A program made the position numbers and the translations under genes. A stretch of DNA of 64,000 nt, from the NCBI RefSeq assembly GCF_000349845.1, contig NC_020829.1, forward strand, positions 3,169,001 through 3,233,000. Direction: 5' to 3'. Shown piece after piece: positions 26,747-36,244 of this stretch; position 1 is the stretch's first letter, and each line of letters begins with the position of its first letter. Source of the stretch: Pseudomonas sp. ATCC 13867. GTDB taxonomy: Bacteria; Pseudomonadota; Gammaproteobacteria; Pseudomonadales; Pseudomonadaceae. A model generated the notes under the pieces. It was not told the DNA's origin. It did no database searches and saw only the letters and a list, made by a program, of their open reading frames with translations.

Positions 26747-27844
26747 TCAGCCACCGGTGCCGGTCTTGAAGCTGGTCCAGGTGCGCATCCGCGCGCGCAT
26801 GTCGCGCTGGGGGATGTCCTTGCCGGGGAACAGCCGCGCGTAGGCCTTCTCATCAAGATAGATGTCCGGGTTGTTGCGCATGCTCGCCTCGACCATCGGC
26901 CGCGCCTTGGCGTTGGAGGTCGGGTAGCCGGTGGCGGTGCTGATCGCCGCCATCACCTCGGGGCGCATCAGGTAGTTGATCAGCGCATAGGCATACTCCG
27001 GGTGCGGCGCGTCGGCAGGAATGGCCATGGTATCCATCCACACCGAGGTGCCTTCGCGCGGTACGCGGTACTCGAAGCGCTCGGGCTTCTTCGCCTCGTC
27101 GGCGGCGCGCTGGGACTGGATCACGTCGCCGCTGTAGCCCAGCGACAGGCACAGGTCACCGTTCACCAGCTGGGTCACCGGCTGCGACTGGAACTTGCGG
27201 ATGTACGGACGGATGCCATTCAGCGTCGCCAGCGCGTCGGCCAGGTCCTGCGGTTTGCCGCTGCGCGGGTCACGGCCCAGGTAATTCAGCACCACGGCCA
27301 GCACTTCGTCCGGCGAGTCGATCATCGAGATGCCGCAATCGGCGAAGCGCTTGGCCAGCTCCGGCTTGAACAGCATGTCCAGGCTGTTCACCGGCGCGCC
27401 GGGCATGCGCTGCTCGATCTTCGCCTGGTTGTAGGTCAGGCCGATGCTGCCCCAGGTGTAGGGCACCACGGCATGGCGCGAGTATGGGTACTTGGTCTGC
27501 AGGCTCTGCAGACCCGGCTCGATCTCGCCCAAGTGCTCCAGCTTGCTCTCGTCGAGCTTCTGCAAGGCGCCGGCGCGCATCAGTCGTTCGGCGACGGTGT
27601 CGCCGGGGAAGATCAGGTCGTAGCCGCTGTGCCCGGCCATCATCTTGGCCTCCAGCGTCTCGCTGCTGTCCATCACGTCGTAGATGACGCGGATCCCGGT
27701 CTCTTCAGTGAAATTTGCCAGGGTATCGGGGGCGAAGTAATCCGCCCAGTTGAACAGGCGCAGGACCTTCTCTTCGGCCGTGGCCGGTTGCAGGGCGCAC
27801 GCCAGGGACAACCCCAGCGCGACGATCAGCAGGTGCTTGTGCAT
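26747..27844 (-). CDS. agu2C: Polyamine-type ABC substrate-binding protein (Agu2C-like)
   Basis: The 365-residue exported protein has a signal peptide (to about residue 23, ATA). The mature start EEKVLRLFNWADYFAPDTLANF is typical of the PotF/SpuD polyamine-binding family. It probably binds agmatine, putrescine or N-carbamoylputrescine in the periplasm. No permease or ATPase genes accompany it, so it must use a transporter encoded elsewhere or act as a sensor or sequestering protein. It starts 2 bp after agu2B ends, a tight operon junction. Confidence 0.87.
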   Translation of the reverse strand: MHKHLLIVALGLSLACALQPATAEEKVLRLFNWADYFAPDTLANFTEETGIRVIYDVMDSSETLEAKMMAGHSGYDLIFPGDTVAERLMRAGALQKLDESKLEHLGEIEPGLQSLQTKYPYSRHAVVPYTWGSIGLTYNQAKIEQRMPGAPVNSLDMLFKPELAKRFADCGISMIDSPDEVLAVVLNYLGRDPRSGKPQDLADALATLNGIRPYIRKFQSQPVTQLVNGDLCLSLGYSGDVIQSQRAADEAKKPERFEYRVPREGTSVWMDTMAIPADAPHPEYAYALINYLMRPEVMAAISTATGYPTSNAKARPMVEASMRNNPDIYLDEKAYARLFPGKDIPQRDMRARMRTWTSFKTGTGG

Positions 27845-27846
27845 GG

Positions 27847-28749
27847 TCAGACTCCTTGCCAGCGCGGGTGCAGGTGGCGGCCATCGAGGCCGAGCAGCGG
27901 GCCGTACATTTCCGGACGGCGATCGCGGTAGACGCCCCAGGTCAGGCGCTCCTCGCGGGCCAGGTCGAGGTCCAGCTCGCGGACCAGCACGGCGGCCTCG
28001 TTGCGCCCGGCCTCGGCCAGCAGCGCGCCCTTGTGGTCGGTGATGAAGGACGAGCCGTAGAAGCGCATGCGCAGGGCGTCATCGCTGGGCGCCATTTCCT
28101 CGCCGATGCGGTTGGCCGCCAGCACCGGCAGCAGGTTGGCGGCGGCGTGGCCGCGCTGGGCGGTCTGCCAGTGATCGCGGGAATCCAGTTGCGCCGCGCC
28201 CGGCTCGGAGCCGATGGCGGTGGGGAACAGCAGGATTTCCGCCCCTTGCAGCGCCAGGCAGCGCGCCGTCTCGGGGAACCACTGGTCCCAGCAGATACCC
28301 ACACCGAGGCGGCCGACGGCGGTATCCCAGACGCGGAAGCCGGTATCGCCGGGGCTGAAGTACTCCTTCTCCTGGTAGCCGATGGCGTTGGGAATGTGCG
28401 TCTTGCGGTACACCCCGAGCAGGCGGCCGTCGGCGTCGGCGACGGTCAGCGAGTTGAAGTAGGCGTTGCCGGCGCGCTCGAACCAACTGATCGGCAGCAC
28501 CACCTCCAGCTCCGCCGCCAATCGGGCGAAGCGCCGCAGCAGCGGGCTGTCGTCATAGGGCTGCGCTAGCGCCAGGTGGGCGTGATCCTGTTCGATGCAG
28601 AAATACGGCGTGGCGAACAACTCGGGCAGGAGGATCAGTCGCGCCCCGGCAGCGGCCGCCTCGCGCACGCGGCGCTCGGCTTCGTCGAGATTGCGCGGCA
28701 GGTCCCAGCTGCAGGCGAACTGCAGCACCGCAACGGTCAGCTTGCTCAT
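27847..28749 (-). CDS. agu2B: N-carbamoylputrescine amidase (AguB-type, Agu2B)
   Basis: The 300-residue protein is a nitrilase-superfamily amidase. The catalytic triad is visible as Glu in LLPELFATPYF, Lys in YRKTHIPNA and Cys in GVGICWDQWFPE. It hydrolyses N-carbamoylputrescine to putrescine, carbon dioxide and ammonia. The ATG at 28749 shares one base with the agu2A stop (TGATG junction), which indicates translational coupling. A GTG one codon earlier (28752) is also open. Confidence 0.92.
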   Translation of the reverse strand: MSKLTVAVLQFACSWDLPRNLDEAERRVREAAAAGARLILLPELFATPYFCIEQDHAHLALAQPYDDSPLLRRFARLAAELEVVLPISWFERAGNAYFNSLTVADADGRLLGVYRKTHIPNAIGYQEKEYFSPGDTGFRVWDTAVGRLGVGICWDQWFPETARCLALQGAEILLFPTAIGSEPGAAQLDSRDHWQTAQRGHAAANLLPVLAANRIGEEMAPSDDALRMRFYGSSFITDHKGALLAEAGRNEAAVLVRELDLDLAREERLTWGVYRDRRPEMYGPLLGLDGRHLHPRWQGV

Positions 28750-29801
28750 CACACGCCCTCCAGCGGCCAGGCCGGCTGCTGCTGGGTGATGCAGTGCACC
28801 CCGCCGCCGCCGTGGGCCAGGTGGTTGATGCGCACCGGCACCACCTCGCGACCGGGGAAGGCACGGGCCAGGGTGGCGGCGGCCTCGTCGTCGGCGGCGA
28901 TGCCATAGGCCGGCATGATCACCGCGCCGTTGGCCAGGTAGAAGTTGGTGTAGGACGCGCAGAAGACTTCCGCCTCAGGGTCCACCGCCGCGCTGGCTTC
29001 GAACAGTTCGATCAGTTCGAAGGAGCGGCCCTTGGCATCGGTGGCCAGCTCCAACACGCGGCGGTTCTCGCGGGCGACCTCGGCGTAGGCGCTGGACGTA
29101 TCGCGGGTCGCGTCCACCAGCAGCACGCCGGGCCGGGCGAAGGCGCACACGCCATCGACATGGCCGTCGGTCACGTCGCCGGTGACGTACTGCGGATCGC
29201 CCGGCAGCCAGATGGTTTTGCTCACGCCCAGCAGCCGGGCGAAGATGTCCTCCATCTCGCGCTTGCTCACGCCGGGATTGCGATTGGAGTTGAGCAACAC
29301 CGACTCGGTGGTGATCAGCGTGCCCTCGCCGTCCACGTGGATCGCCCCGCCCTCGTTGGCCAGCGGCGTGCCGAAGCAGTCCAGACCCAACTGATTGAGG
29401 ATGCGCCGGCCCAGTCCCTCGTCGAGGGTATGCGCCGACTTGCCGCCCCAGGCGTTGAAGCGCCAGCTCACCCCGGCCACGCCGTGTTGCGGATGGCAGA
29501 CGAAGGTCGGCCCGGAGTCTCGGCACCAGCTGTCATCGATGGGCAGCGCGACCAGCTCGACGTTCGGCCCGCACAGCTCAGCAGCGCGGGCCATGGCGGA
29601 CGGATCGACCACCAGCTTCACCGGCTCGAAGCGGGCGATGGCGTTGGCCACCCGGGCGAAGTCTTCCTGCACCTGCTCCAGGGTCACGCGCCAGCCGCCT
29701 TCCCAGAGCGGACGGTTATGCGGAAACGCCATCCAGGTCGCTGCATGAGGTACCCATTCTGCGGGCATGCGCCAGCCGTTCTGCAGTTCGTTGAGATGCA
29801 T
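28749..29801 (-). CDS. agu2A: Agmatine deiminase (AguA-type, Agu2A)
   Basis: The 350-residue cytosolic agmatine deiminase begins MHLNELQNGWRMPAEWVPHAATWMAFPHN. Family motifs include DDSWCRDSGPTF, EGTLITTESVLLNSNRNPG and the catalytic cysteine in GGGGVHCITQQQP at the C-terminus. It converts agmatine to N-carbamoylputrescine, the substrate of the next gene. It has no leader, in contrast to its paralogue at the operon's end. ATG 29801 is preferred (AAAGG upstream); TTG 29807 is also in frame. First gene of the operon, divergent from a LysR gene. Confidence 0.93.
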   Translation of the reverse strand: MHLNELQNGWRMPAEWVPHAATWMAFPHNRPLWEGGWRVTLEQVQEDFARVANAIARFEPVKLVVDPSAMARAAELCGPNVELVALPIDDSWCRDSGPTFVCHPQHGVAGVSWRFNAWGGKSAHTLDEGLGRRILNQLGLDCFGTPLANEGGAIHVDGEGTLITTESVLLNSNRNPGVSKREMEDIFARLLGVSKTIWLPGDPQYVTGDVTDGHVDGVCAFARPGVLLVDATRDTSSAYAEVARENRRVLELATDAKGRSFELIELFEASAAVDPEAEVFCASYTNFYLANGAVIMPAYGIAADDEAAATLARAFPGREVVPVRINHLAHGGGGVHCITQQQPAWPLEGV

Positions 29802-29934
29802 ACACAAAGCCTTTGGTTAGGATTTTTTATCGGAAGAAAAGGATTAAGCGGCGCCTGAAACCATCCTAGGCCTGTGAAACCGCGACAACAAACGATAGAT
29901 TTTGCGTAAACCTGATCAGCAGAACTTATCGATC
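29802..29934. promoter_or_regulatory. Divergent promoter region of agu2 operon and its LysR gene
   Basis: This 133-bp spacer must contain both promoters. It has an AT-rich run (TTTTTTATC near 29823) and is notably less GC-rich than its neighbours. I see no clear palindromic LysR site, so no operator is assigned. Confidence 0.5.
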
Positions 29935-30795
29935 ATGCTCAAGCACTGGCCTCCCCTGAACACCCTGCGCGGCTTCGAAGCCGCCGCCCGGCTGGGCAGC
30001 TTCCACAAGGCGGCGGAGGAACTGCACCTCACCCAGTCCGCCATCAGCCAACAGATCCGCAGCCTGGAAAGCTTCATCGAGCAGCCGTTGTTCCACCGCA
30101 ATGGCCGCAAGGTCGCCCTCACCGACGCCGGCTTCGACCTGCTCAGCACCACCCAGTCGCTGCTGCAACAACTGGCCGTGGGCATCCGCCGCCTGGACCA
30201 GTACCGCAAGCCCAACCAACTGGTGGTCAACACCACCCCGGCCTTCGCCCGTCACTGGCTGGTGCCGCGCCTGGGCGACTTCCACGCGCGCCACCCGCAG
30301 ATCGACCTCTGGCTGCTGACCACCGACGAAACCCCGGACATGGCCAGCCAGACCATTGACATCGCCGTGCGCGACGACCTCACCGCCCAGGCCGAATGCC
30401 GCTTCCGTGTATTGCTGGAAGATCGCCTCTACCCGGCCTGCCACCCGCGCCTGCTGGATCAGCCGGCAGCGACGCGCACTACCCTGCACGGCGAACGGGA
30501 AATGGACTGGGCGCACTGGCACGTACAAGGCGGCGCCGACATCGGCCAGCACAGCGAAGGCCTGAACTTCTCCGACCCCGGCCTGCTGCTCGATGCAGCC
30601 AGCCAGGGTCTGGGCATCGCGCTGGTGAGCCGGTTGCTGGCTGGCGATGCCAGGGACAACGGCCTGCTGACGCCGCTGTGCGAACAGACCGTGCGCGGGC
30701 CGAATTGGTCGCTGCTGGTGCATCAGCAGAGCGAGCGGGATGCACAGGCGATGAGGTTCTGCGAATGGCTGGAGGGGGCTTTAGGGTTGGCCTGA
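29935..30795 (+). CDS. LysR-family regulator, probably of the agu2 operon
   Basis: The 286-residue protein is GcvA-like: N-terminal helix-turn-helix LNTLRGFEAAARLGSFHKAAEELHLTQSAISQQI (about 8-41), then the effector-binding domain with HWLVPRLGDFHARHPQIDL. Divergence from agu2ABCA' suggests that it controls that operon in response to agmatine or a derivative. The ATG at 29935 has no strong ribosome site; TTG 29902 is an alternative that would add 11 residues. Confidence 0.9.
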   Translation: MLKHWPPLNTLRGFEAAARLGSFHKAAEELHLTQSAISQQIRSLESFIEQPLFHRNGRKVALTDAGFDLLSTTQSLLQQLAVGIRRLDQYRKPNQLVVNTTPAFARHWLVPRLGDFHARHPQIDLWLLTTDETPDMASQTIDIAVRDDLTAQAECRFRVLLEDRLYPACHPRLLDQPAATRTTLHGEREMDWAHWHVQGGADIGQHSEGLNFSDPGLLLDAASQGLGIALVSRLLAGDARDNGLLTPLCEQTVRGPNWSLLVHQQSERDAQAMRFCEWLEGALGLA

Positions 30796-30962
30796 GGCCC
30801 TCCGACGCTGTCGGAAGCTGACAGGCGGAATCAGACATAACCACCGGATAATCTGGCACGGCGCACAAACCCGCATTATCGTCCGCGCGAGGCCAACGCT
30901 GCTGTACCGGCTGGCAGACCATCCACCCCGCATGGGCAAACACCCGACGGAGCCAGGACATC

Positions 30963-31274
30963 TTGAAAATCATCCGCAGCAAGCACTTCACCGCGAATCT
31001 CCCCTGGGGCGCGCTCGATATCACCAAGATGAACGGAATCACCACCCGCCTGCACTGGACCGACCAGCCATACAAATGGCACATCAACGACGGTGAGGAA
31101 GTGTTCGCGGTGCTCGACGGACGGGTGGAAATGCACTATCGCGATACCGCCGGCGAGCATAAGGTCATGCTGGAAACCGGGGATATCTTCTATGCGTCGA
31201 TCGGCACCGAGCACGTAGCTCACCCTCAAGGCGAGGCGCGCATTCTGGTGATCGAGACCGAGGATAGTGTCTGA
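30963..31274 (+). CDS. Cupin-domain protein
   Basis: The 103-residue single cupin runs HWTDQPYKWHINDGEEVFAVLDGRVEMHYRD, then MLETGDIFYASIGTEHVAHP. The His and Glu positions of a metal site are at the usual places. Small cupins of this type bind metals or small ligands; no substrate is identifiable. The start is TTG 30963, supported by AGGA just upstream and the lack of a better codon. Ends just upstream of a strong terminator shared with the convergent cold-shock gene. Confidence 0.85.
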   Translation: MKIIRSKHFTANLPWGALDITKMNGITTRLHWTDQPYKWHINDGEEVFAVLDGRVEMHYRDTAGEHKVMLETGDIFYASIGTEHVAHPQGEARILVIETEDSV

Positions 31275-31314
31275 CAGCGGCGCGGCATCGGACGGCATTT
31301 TGACAGCGAGAATG

Positions 31315-31342
31315 AAAAAGCCCCGCGAATGCGGGGCTTTTT
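31315..31342. terminator. Bidirectional rho-independent terminator
   Basis: AAAAAGCCCCGC, loop GAAT, then GCGGGGCTTTTT: a GC-rich stem flanked by an A-run and a T-run. It is therefore functional in both directions, between the convergent cupin and cold-shock genes. Confidence 0.95.
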
Positions 31343-31358
31343 CTACAAGTGGCGTCGA

Positions 31359-31568
31359 TTAGACGGCGCGAACTTGCTCGGCCTGCGGGCCCTTCTGACC
31401 GGCGGTCACGATGAAGCTGACCTTCTGGCCTTCGTCGAGGGACTTGTAGCCGTTACCTTCGATCTGACGGAAGTGAACGAATACGTCCGGGCCGCTTTCC
31501 GGGGTGATGAAGCCGAAGCCCTTCTCAGCGTTGAACCACTTGACGGTGCCGTTTTGACGATCGGACAT
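31359..31568 (-). CDS. Cold-shock domain protein (CspA family)
   Basis: The 69-residue protein is a complete cold-shock domain: [16 protein letters not shown] contains RNP1 (KGFGFI) and DVFVHF is RNP2. It binds single-stranded RNA and DNA, acting as an RNA chaperone. The ATG at 31568 follows GGAGAC. The very long, locally AT-rich upstream region (TTTTTTT near 31750) suits the extended, structured 5' leader common for csp genes. Confidence 0.95.
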   Translation of the reverse strand: MSDRQNGTVKWFNAEKGFGFITPESGPDVFVHFRQIEGNGYKSLDEGQKVSFIVTAGQKGPQAEQVRAV

Positions 31569-32105
31569 GATGTTGTCTCCAGAATATTGATTGCTAAAGG
31601 CCAGTCGAATACCGACCGACCATGAGCTGAATGCGTAGTGAAGAGGTGCCGAGGAGATGGAACATCGTGTAGACAGAACATCAAGTCGCGGCGCTTTACC
31701 GGGCAGGCAGCGCGAGCAGAATACATGGGGTGTGGGGAATTGGTAGTTTTTTTTATCGTAGACGGGGGTATTTGACGGGCGGTCGAAGGTTAGAAGTGAA
31801 CTCTGGACAGGCGCAAAGCCCCATTCTTGAAGCGTTTCAGCCTGTCGGGCGGGTGGATTTCCGATTGTTCCGTTGAGGCCTCGAAAGCCAGCTCCAACCC
31901 CGCGGAACGTAGCCGGTACGGCAAATTGCACGCAACGCTATCCGCCCTGCGAAGAGCAGGAGCATCGCGGACAAGCTCCTACGTCAAAGTGCAGCTTTCG
32001 TAGTAGCGGATTCATCCGCGATCGGCGTTCCGGCACACACCGGCACAAGCGCAGCGTGTGCTTCGCGAGCAGGCATTGGGCGCCCCCTCGCACCCGCAAA
32101 CAGCC
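31569..32105. other. 537-bp region: csp leader/promoter plus degenerate repeats
   Basis: The half near csp probably holds its promoter and long leader. Toward otsA there are two degenerate REP-like pieces: TCGCGGACAAGCTCCTAC (about 31965-31982) and TAGTAGCGGATTCATCCGCG (32001-32020). The latter belongs to another common Pseudomonas repeat class. No gene was recognised. Confidence 0.55.
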
Positions 32106-33518
32106 TCAATGGCTGAGGTAATGGTTCGACAACCAGTTCAGCGCCCTCCCCGGTCTTGTCAGCGCGTCGATGAAGCTCGGCCCCCAGAAGCGGATGTCGT
32201 TGGCCTGGAGCACCGCGTACATGTCGCGATGACGCGCCCGGCGCTCGCCCAGCGGCATGCGCAGGGCGGTGTTGATGGCGTCGGCCAGGGCGTCGCGGTC
32301 GTGAGGGTTGATGATCAGCGCACCACCCAGCTCGGCGGCGGCGCCGGCGAACTGCGAGAGGATGAGTACGCCGGGATCGTCCGGGTCCTGCGCGGCGACG
32401 AACTCCTTGGCCACCAGGTTCATGCCATCGCGCAGCGGCGTCACCAGGCCGATACGGGCGTGGCGCATGACCATCGCGATGTCCTCGCGGTGGTGATTGC
32501 GCCCGACGTAGCGCAGCGGTACCCAGGACACGGCGCCGAAGCGGCCGTTGATGTGCCCGACCCGGGCGCTGACCGCGGCGTCGATGTCGGCGTATTCGGG
32601 GATGTCCTGGCGGCTGCCGGGGGAGATCTGCAGGCACGTCACGCGGTTGTGCCATTCCGGGTAGCGCTCCAGGAAGCGTTCGTAGCCGTCCAGGCGGTTG
32701 ACGATCCCCTTGGAGTAGTCGAGGCGGTCCACACCGACCATCAGCGCGCGGCCGCCGAGGCTTTCGCGCAGGTCGTCGGCGGCCGGGGTCCGCGAGGCGT
32801 TCTCGGCGAGCGCACGGAAGCCGTCGGCATCCACGCCCACGGGGAACACGCCGACGCGAAAGTGCTGGTCTTCCAGGTGGTAGCGACGGCCATCCGGGGT
32901 GGCGGCGCCGACCACGCGGGTGAGGTAGCGGGCGAAATTGCTGGCGTCGTTTTCGGTCTGGAAGCCGATCAGGTTGTATTCGGTGAGGGCGCGGATCAGT
33001 TCGGCGTGGTGCGGCATCGCGGTGAGCAGGTCCGCCGGCGGCATGGGGATGTGCAGGAAGAAGCCGATGCGGTTGGCGTGCCCGCGGGCGCGCAGGGCCA
33101 GGGCGAGCGGGATGAGGTGGTAGTCGTGCACCCAGAGCACGTCGTCCGGCTCCAGCAGCGGGCTCAGGCGCTCGGCGAAAAATTCGTTGACGCGCCGGTA
33201 GCCGCCGAAGTCGGCCTCGCTGAACTCGGCGAGGTCGACCCGGTAGTGCAGGATCGGCCAGAGCACGCGGTTGGCGAAGCCGTTGTAGTACTCGTCGAAG
33301 TCCTGCGGATGCAGGTCGGTGAGGATGTAGGTGAGGTTGCCGCGTTCCAGGGTGGCGAGCGGGCCCGGTTCCTCGGCCACCTGCCCGCTCCAGCCGAACC
33401 AGATGCCTTCGCGCTGGCGCATGGCGGCCTCCACCGCGACGGCGAGGCCGCCGGGCGCGGCCGGGTTGAATTCGTCAGGCACCATGACCCGGTTGGAGAT
33501 CACCACGAGGCGCGGCAT
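32106..33518 (-). CDS. otsA: Trehalose-6-phosphate synthase (OtsA)
   Basis: The 470-residue GT20 glycosyltransferase begins [16 protein letters not shown] and has [11 protein letters not shown] for glucose-6-phosphate and [14 protein letters not shown] for UDP-glucose binding. [15 protein letters not shown] and [14 protein letters not shown] are also family motifs. It makes trehalose-6-phosphate from UDP-glucose and glucose-6-phosphate. ATG 33518 follows AGGAGGG. It overlaps the end of the GH15 gene by 19 bp. Last gene of an otsB-GH15-otsA operon, likely for osmotic or desiccation protection. Confidence 0.95.
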   Translation of the reverse strand: MPRLVVISNRVMVPDEFNPAAPGGLAVAVEAAMRQREGIWFGWSGQVAEEPGPLATLERGNLTYILTDLHPQDFDEYYNGFANRVLWPILHYRVDLAEFSEADFGGYRRVNEFFAERLSPLLEPDDVLWVHDYHLIPLALALRARGHANRIGFFLHIPMPPADLLTAMPHHAELIRALTEYNLIGFQTENDASNFARYLTRVVGAATPDGRRYHLEDQHFRVGVFPVGVDADGFRALAENASRTPAADDLRESLGGRALMVGVDRLDYSKGIVNRLDGYERFLERYPEWHNRVTCLQISPGSRQDIPEYADIDAAVSARVGHINGRFGAVSWVPLRYVGRNHHREDIAMVMRHARIGLVTPLRDGMNLVAKEFVAAQDPDDPGVLILSQFAGAAAELGGALIINPHDRDALADAINTALRMPLGERRARHRDMYAVLQANDIRFWGPSFIDALTRPGRALNWLSNHYLSH

Positions 33519-35299
33519 AGACCCTCCTCCCAGCCAATGGACAGACGCATGGCCGAGTTGATCAACCCGGCCATCGAGTAGGTCTGCGGGATGTTGCCCC
33601 AGAGTTCTCCGGTGTGCGGGTGCAGGTCCTCGGAGAGCAGGCCGTAGCGGTTGCGCGCGGTGATCAGCTCTTCGAACAGCGCGCGGGCTTCGTCGCGGCG
33701 GCCGATGGCGGCAAGCGCGTCGAGGTACCAGAACTTGACCACCAGGAAGGCGGTTTCCGGCACGCCGAAATCGTCCGGCGCGGCGTAGCGCAGCAGGTGG
33801 CCGTTGACGTTGAGTTCGCGGCCGATGCATTCGACGGTGGCGACGAAGCGCGGGTCGTCGGCTTCGATGATGCCCAGTTCATGCATCAGCAGCACGCTGG
33901 CGTCGAGGTCGTCGAGGCCGAAGCTGCCGGTGAAGCATTGTTTGCGTTCGCTCCAGGCCTCGCGAAGGATGCGCTCGCGCAGGTTTGCCGCCCGGGCCAT
34001 CCAGTCACGCGCCGCCTCGCTCCGGCCGAGCCGCCCGCACAGCCGTCCCACGCGGTCGCAGGCGACCCAGCAGAGCAGCGCGGAATGGGTGTGGATGCGC
34101 TGCCGGCCCCGGTATTCCCAGATTCCGGCGTCGGCTTCGAAGGCGGCGTGCGCGGCCTTGGCGGCGAGGGACTCGAGCAGTTGCAGCATGCCGTCGCTGC
34201 TGGGGCTGGGCAGGCGATCGTCGACGAAACTCTGCAGCACCGCGAGCACCACGGAGCCGAACACGTCGTGCTGGTTCTGCTCCACCGCCTGGTTGCCGAC
34301 GCGCACCGGCGCGTGGTCGAGGAAGCCGGCGAGGTCCGGCTCGTTGCGTTCGGTGAGATCCATGTCGGGGATGATGCCGTACAGCGGCTTGAGTTCGGCA
34401 TCGCCGCTGGCCACGGTGGTGATGAAGTCGATGTAGCCCTCCATCGTGCGGGTGGTGCCCAGGCGGTTGAGGGCGAGAATGACGAAGTAGGCATCGCGCA
34501 GCCAGCAGTAGCGGTAGTCCCAGTTGCGCTGGGAACCGGGCGCCTCGGGGATGGAGGTGGTGGCGGCGGCGATGATCGCGCCGGTTTCCTCGAAGTTGCA
34601 CAGCTTGAGGGTGATGGCCGAGCGGATCACCACCTGCTGCCATTCGAAGGAGATCGCCAGGCCCCGCACCCAGTCGTGCCAGTGGCCCTGGGTGCGCTTG
34701 AGAAATTCCCGCACGACCTCGCCGGGTGCGTTGTCCAGCGGCTCGTCCATGCCGATCACCATGCTCACCGGATGGCGCAGGGCGAAGCGGGTTTCATTGA
34801 GCAGGTAGGACAGCGGCGCATCGGTGGTCAGGCGGATCGGCTCGTCACCGTCCAGGTAGCGGATGTGGCTGGAGCCCGCCACGCTGCGGCGCGGCTTGCC
34901 GTAGCCGTGGGTCGGGCGCACGCGCAGGGTGATCCTGGGCAGCCCTTCCAGCGGCTCGATCAGCCGGCACAGCTGGGCCGGGCGAAATACCCGGCCGTAT
35001 TGCAGGAAGCGCGGGGCGAAGTCGGTGATGCGCACGGCCCCGCCGCTGTCGTCGCGCAGGATCGTAGTGATGATCGCGGTGTTGCGCTGGTACTCGGATA
35101 CGTGGCTGACCTGGCCGTCGAGCAGCACGTCGGCGAAGCCCTTTTCCTCGTCGCCGGCCAGCAGCCGGGAGAACGCCGGGTCGCCATCGAAGTTGGGGTA
35201 GCACCACCACACCAGCCGTCCCAGTGGGTTGACCAGGGCGGCCACGCGGCAGTTGCCGATCAGGCCCAGTTCCAGTGCTCCGTCGTGCCGTTCAGTCAT
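33500..35299 (-). CDS. Glycoside hydrolase family 15 (glucoamylase/trehalase-like)
   Basis: The 599-residue protein is a bacterial GH15 enzyme: MTERHDGALELGLIGNCRVAALV, then RNWDYRYCWLRDAYFVILALNRLG (catalytic-core signature), WEYRGRQRIHTHSALLCWVACDR and LSEDLHPHTGELWGNIPQTYS near the end. Members hydrolyse alpha-linked glucose, including trehalose in some bacteria. Lying inside a trehalose-synthesis operon, it could be a trehalase that limits the pool or a maltodextrin/glucan hydrolase supplying precursors. Overlaps otsB by 4 bp upstream and otsA by 19 bp downstream, so it is tightly coupled to both. Confidence 0.9.
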   Translation of the reverse strand: MTERHDGALELGLIGNCRVAALVNPLGRLVWWCYPNFDGDPAFSRLLAGDEEKGFADVLLDGQVSHVSEYQRNTAIITTILRDDSGGAVRITDFAPRFLQYGRVFRPAQLCRLIEPLEGLPRITLRVRPTHGYGKPRRSVAGSSHIRYLDGDEPIRLTTDAPLSYLLNETRFALRHPVSMVIGMDEPLDNAPGEVVREFLKRTQGHWHDWVRGLAISFEWQQVVIRSAITLKLCNFEETGAIIAAATTSIPEAPGSQRNWDYRYCWLRDAYFVILALNRLGTTRTMEGYIDFITTVASGDAELKPLYGIIPDMDLTERNEPDLAGFLDHAPVRVGNQAVEQNQHDVFGSVVLAVLQSFVDDRLPSPSSDGMLQLLESLAAKAAHAAFEADAGIWEYRGRQRIHTHSALLCWVACDRVGRLCGRLGRSEAARDWMARAANLRERILREAWSERKQCFTGSFGLDDLDASVLLMHELGIIEADDPRFVATVECIGRELNVNGHLLRYAAPDDFGVPETAFLVVKFWYLDALAAIGRRDEARALFEELITARNRYGLLSEDLHPHTGELWGNIPQTYSMAGLINSAMRLSIGWEEGLCRASW

Positions 35300-36111
35300 C
35301 GAGGGTTTCCTCCTGCCGCCAGGATGAGTGCGGTACGGACCGCCGCCGCGTCGGCGAAGACGGCACTCGCCCCCGGCAGCGTGCGCCCGACCGAGAGTCC
35401 CAGCCCTTGCAGGCCGGGCATCAGGGCCAGGGCGGGTTGGTCGGTGAGGTCGTCGCCGACGAACAGCGGGCGGCGCCCGTCGAACGCCGGTGTGGTCATC
35501 AGGCGCTGGATCGCGCCGGCCTTGTCCACGCCCTCGGCGATGATTTCGTAGACCTGCTTGCCACCCAGCAAGCGCAGGCCCGCGCCTTCCGGCGCGCTGA
35601 GCAGCGCCTGCAAGGCCACGCGCAGCGCAGGCGCGCTGTCGGGCGCGGTGCGGTAATGCAGGGCGAAGCTGCTGCCCTTGTCTTCGGCCAGTACGCCGGC
35701 ATGGGCGCAGGCGAGCGCATTGAGCTGCACGCGCACGCAGGCGGGCAAGTCCTTGGTGGTGCGGCGCAGCGGACTGTCGCCGGTTTCGCGCCAGTGGGCG
35801 CCGTGACCGCCGCTGGCGGGCAGGCGCAGGGGATGGAGCAGCCGGTCGAGCTCTTCGACCGGGCGGCCGCTGATCAGGGCCAGGGCACCGTCGAGGCGTC
35901 GATGCAGCTCGCTGAGCGCATCGACCAGCCCGGGCGGGACGTATACCGCGTCGGGGGCTTCGGCGATGTCCAGAAGGGTTCCGTCGACATCCAGGAACAC
36001 TGCGGTCTGCGTGTGCTGGCCGAGCCAGAGTTGCAGCAGCGCAGTGGCTGAGACCTCGCTATGCGGGGTCATGGCCGTGTCGACAGGTCCTCGTTGCGGG
36101 GGACGTGACAT
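35296..36111 (-). CDS. otsB: Trehalose-6-phosphate phosphatase (OtsB)
   Basis: This 271-residue HAD-superfamily enzyme has catalytic motif I AVFLDVDGTLLDI (the first Asp is the nucleophile), motif II in LISGRP, and motif IV in FVGDDLTDQPAL. It dephosphorylates trehalose-6-phosphate to trehalose. ATG 36111 has GGAG upstream. First gene of the operon, with an ATGA overlap into the GH15 gene. Confidence 0.93.
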   Translation of the reverse strand: MSRPPQRGPVDTAMTPHSEVSATALLQLWLGQHTQTAVFLDVDGTLLDIAEAPDAVYVPPGLVDALSELHRRLDGALALISGRPVEELDRLLHPLRLPASGGHGAHWRETGDSPLRRTTKDLPACVRVQLNALACAHAGVLAEDKGSSFALHYRTAPDSAPALRVALQALLSAPEGAGLRLLGGKQVYEIIAEGVDKAGAIQRLMTTPAFDGRRPLFVGDDLTDQPALALMPGLQGLGLSVGRTLPGASAVFADAAAVRTALILAAGGNPR

Positions 36112-36244
36112 AAGCCATTTCTCCGTTTGCAGCTCGTGCCGTTGCGCCTGCGAAGCCGCAACGGACGGTTGAAGGAGTCAATGGACCGTAACATGCGAGG
36201 CCACGGGGGTCGACCGGAAATGGCCCGGACGGTGCATGGCAGAA

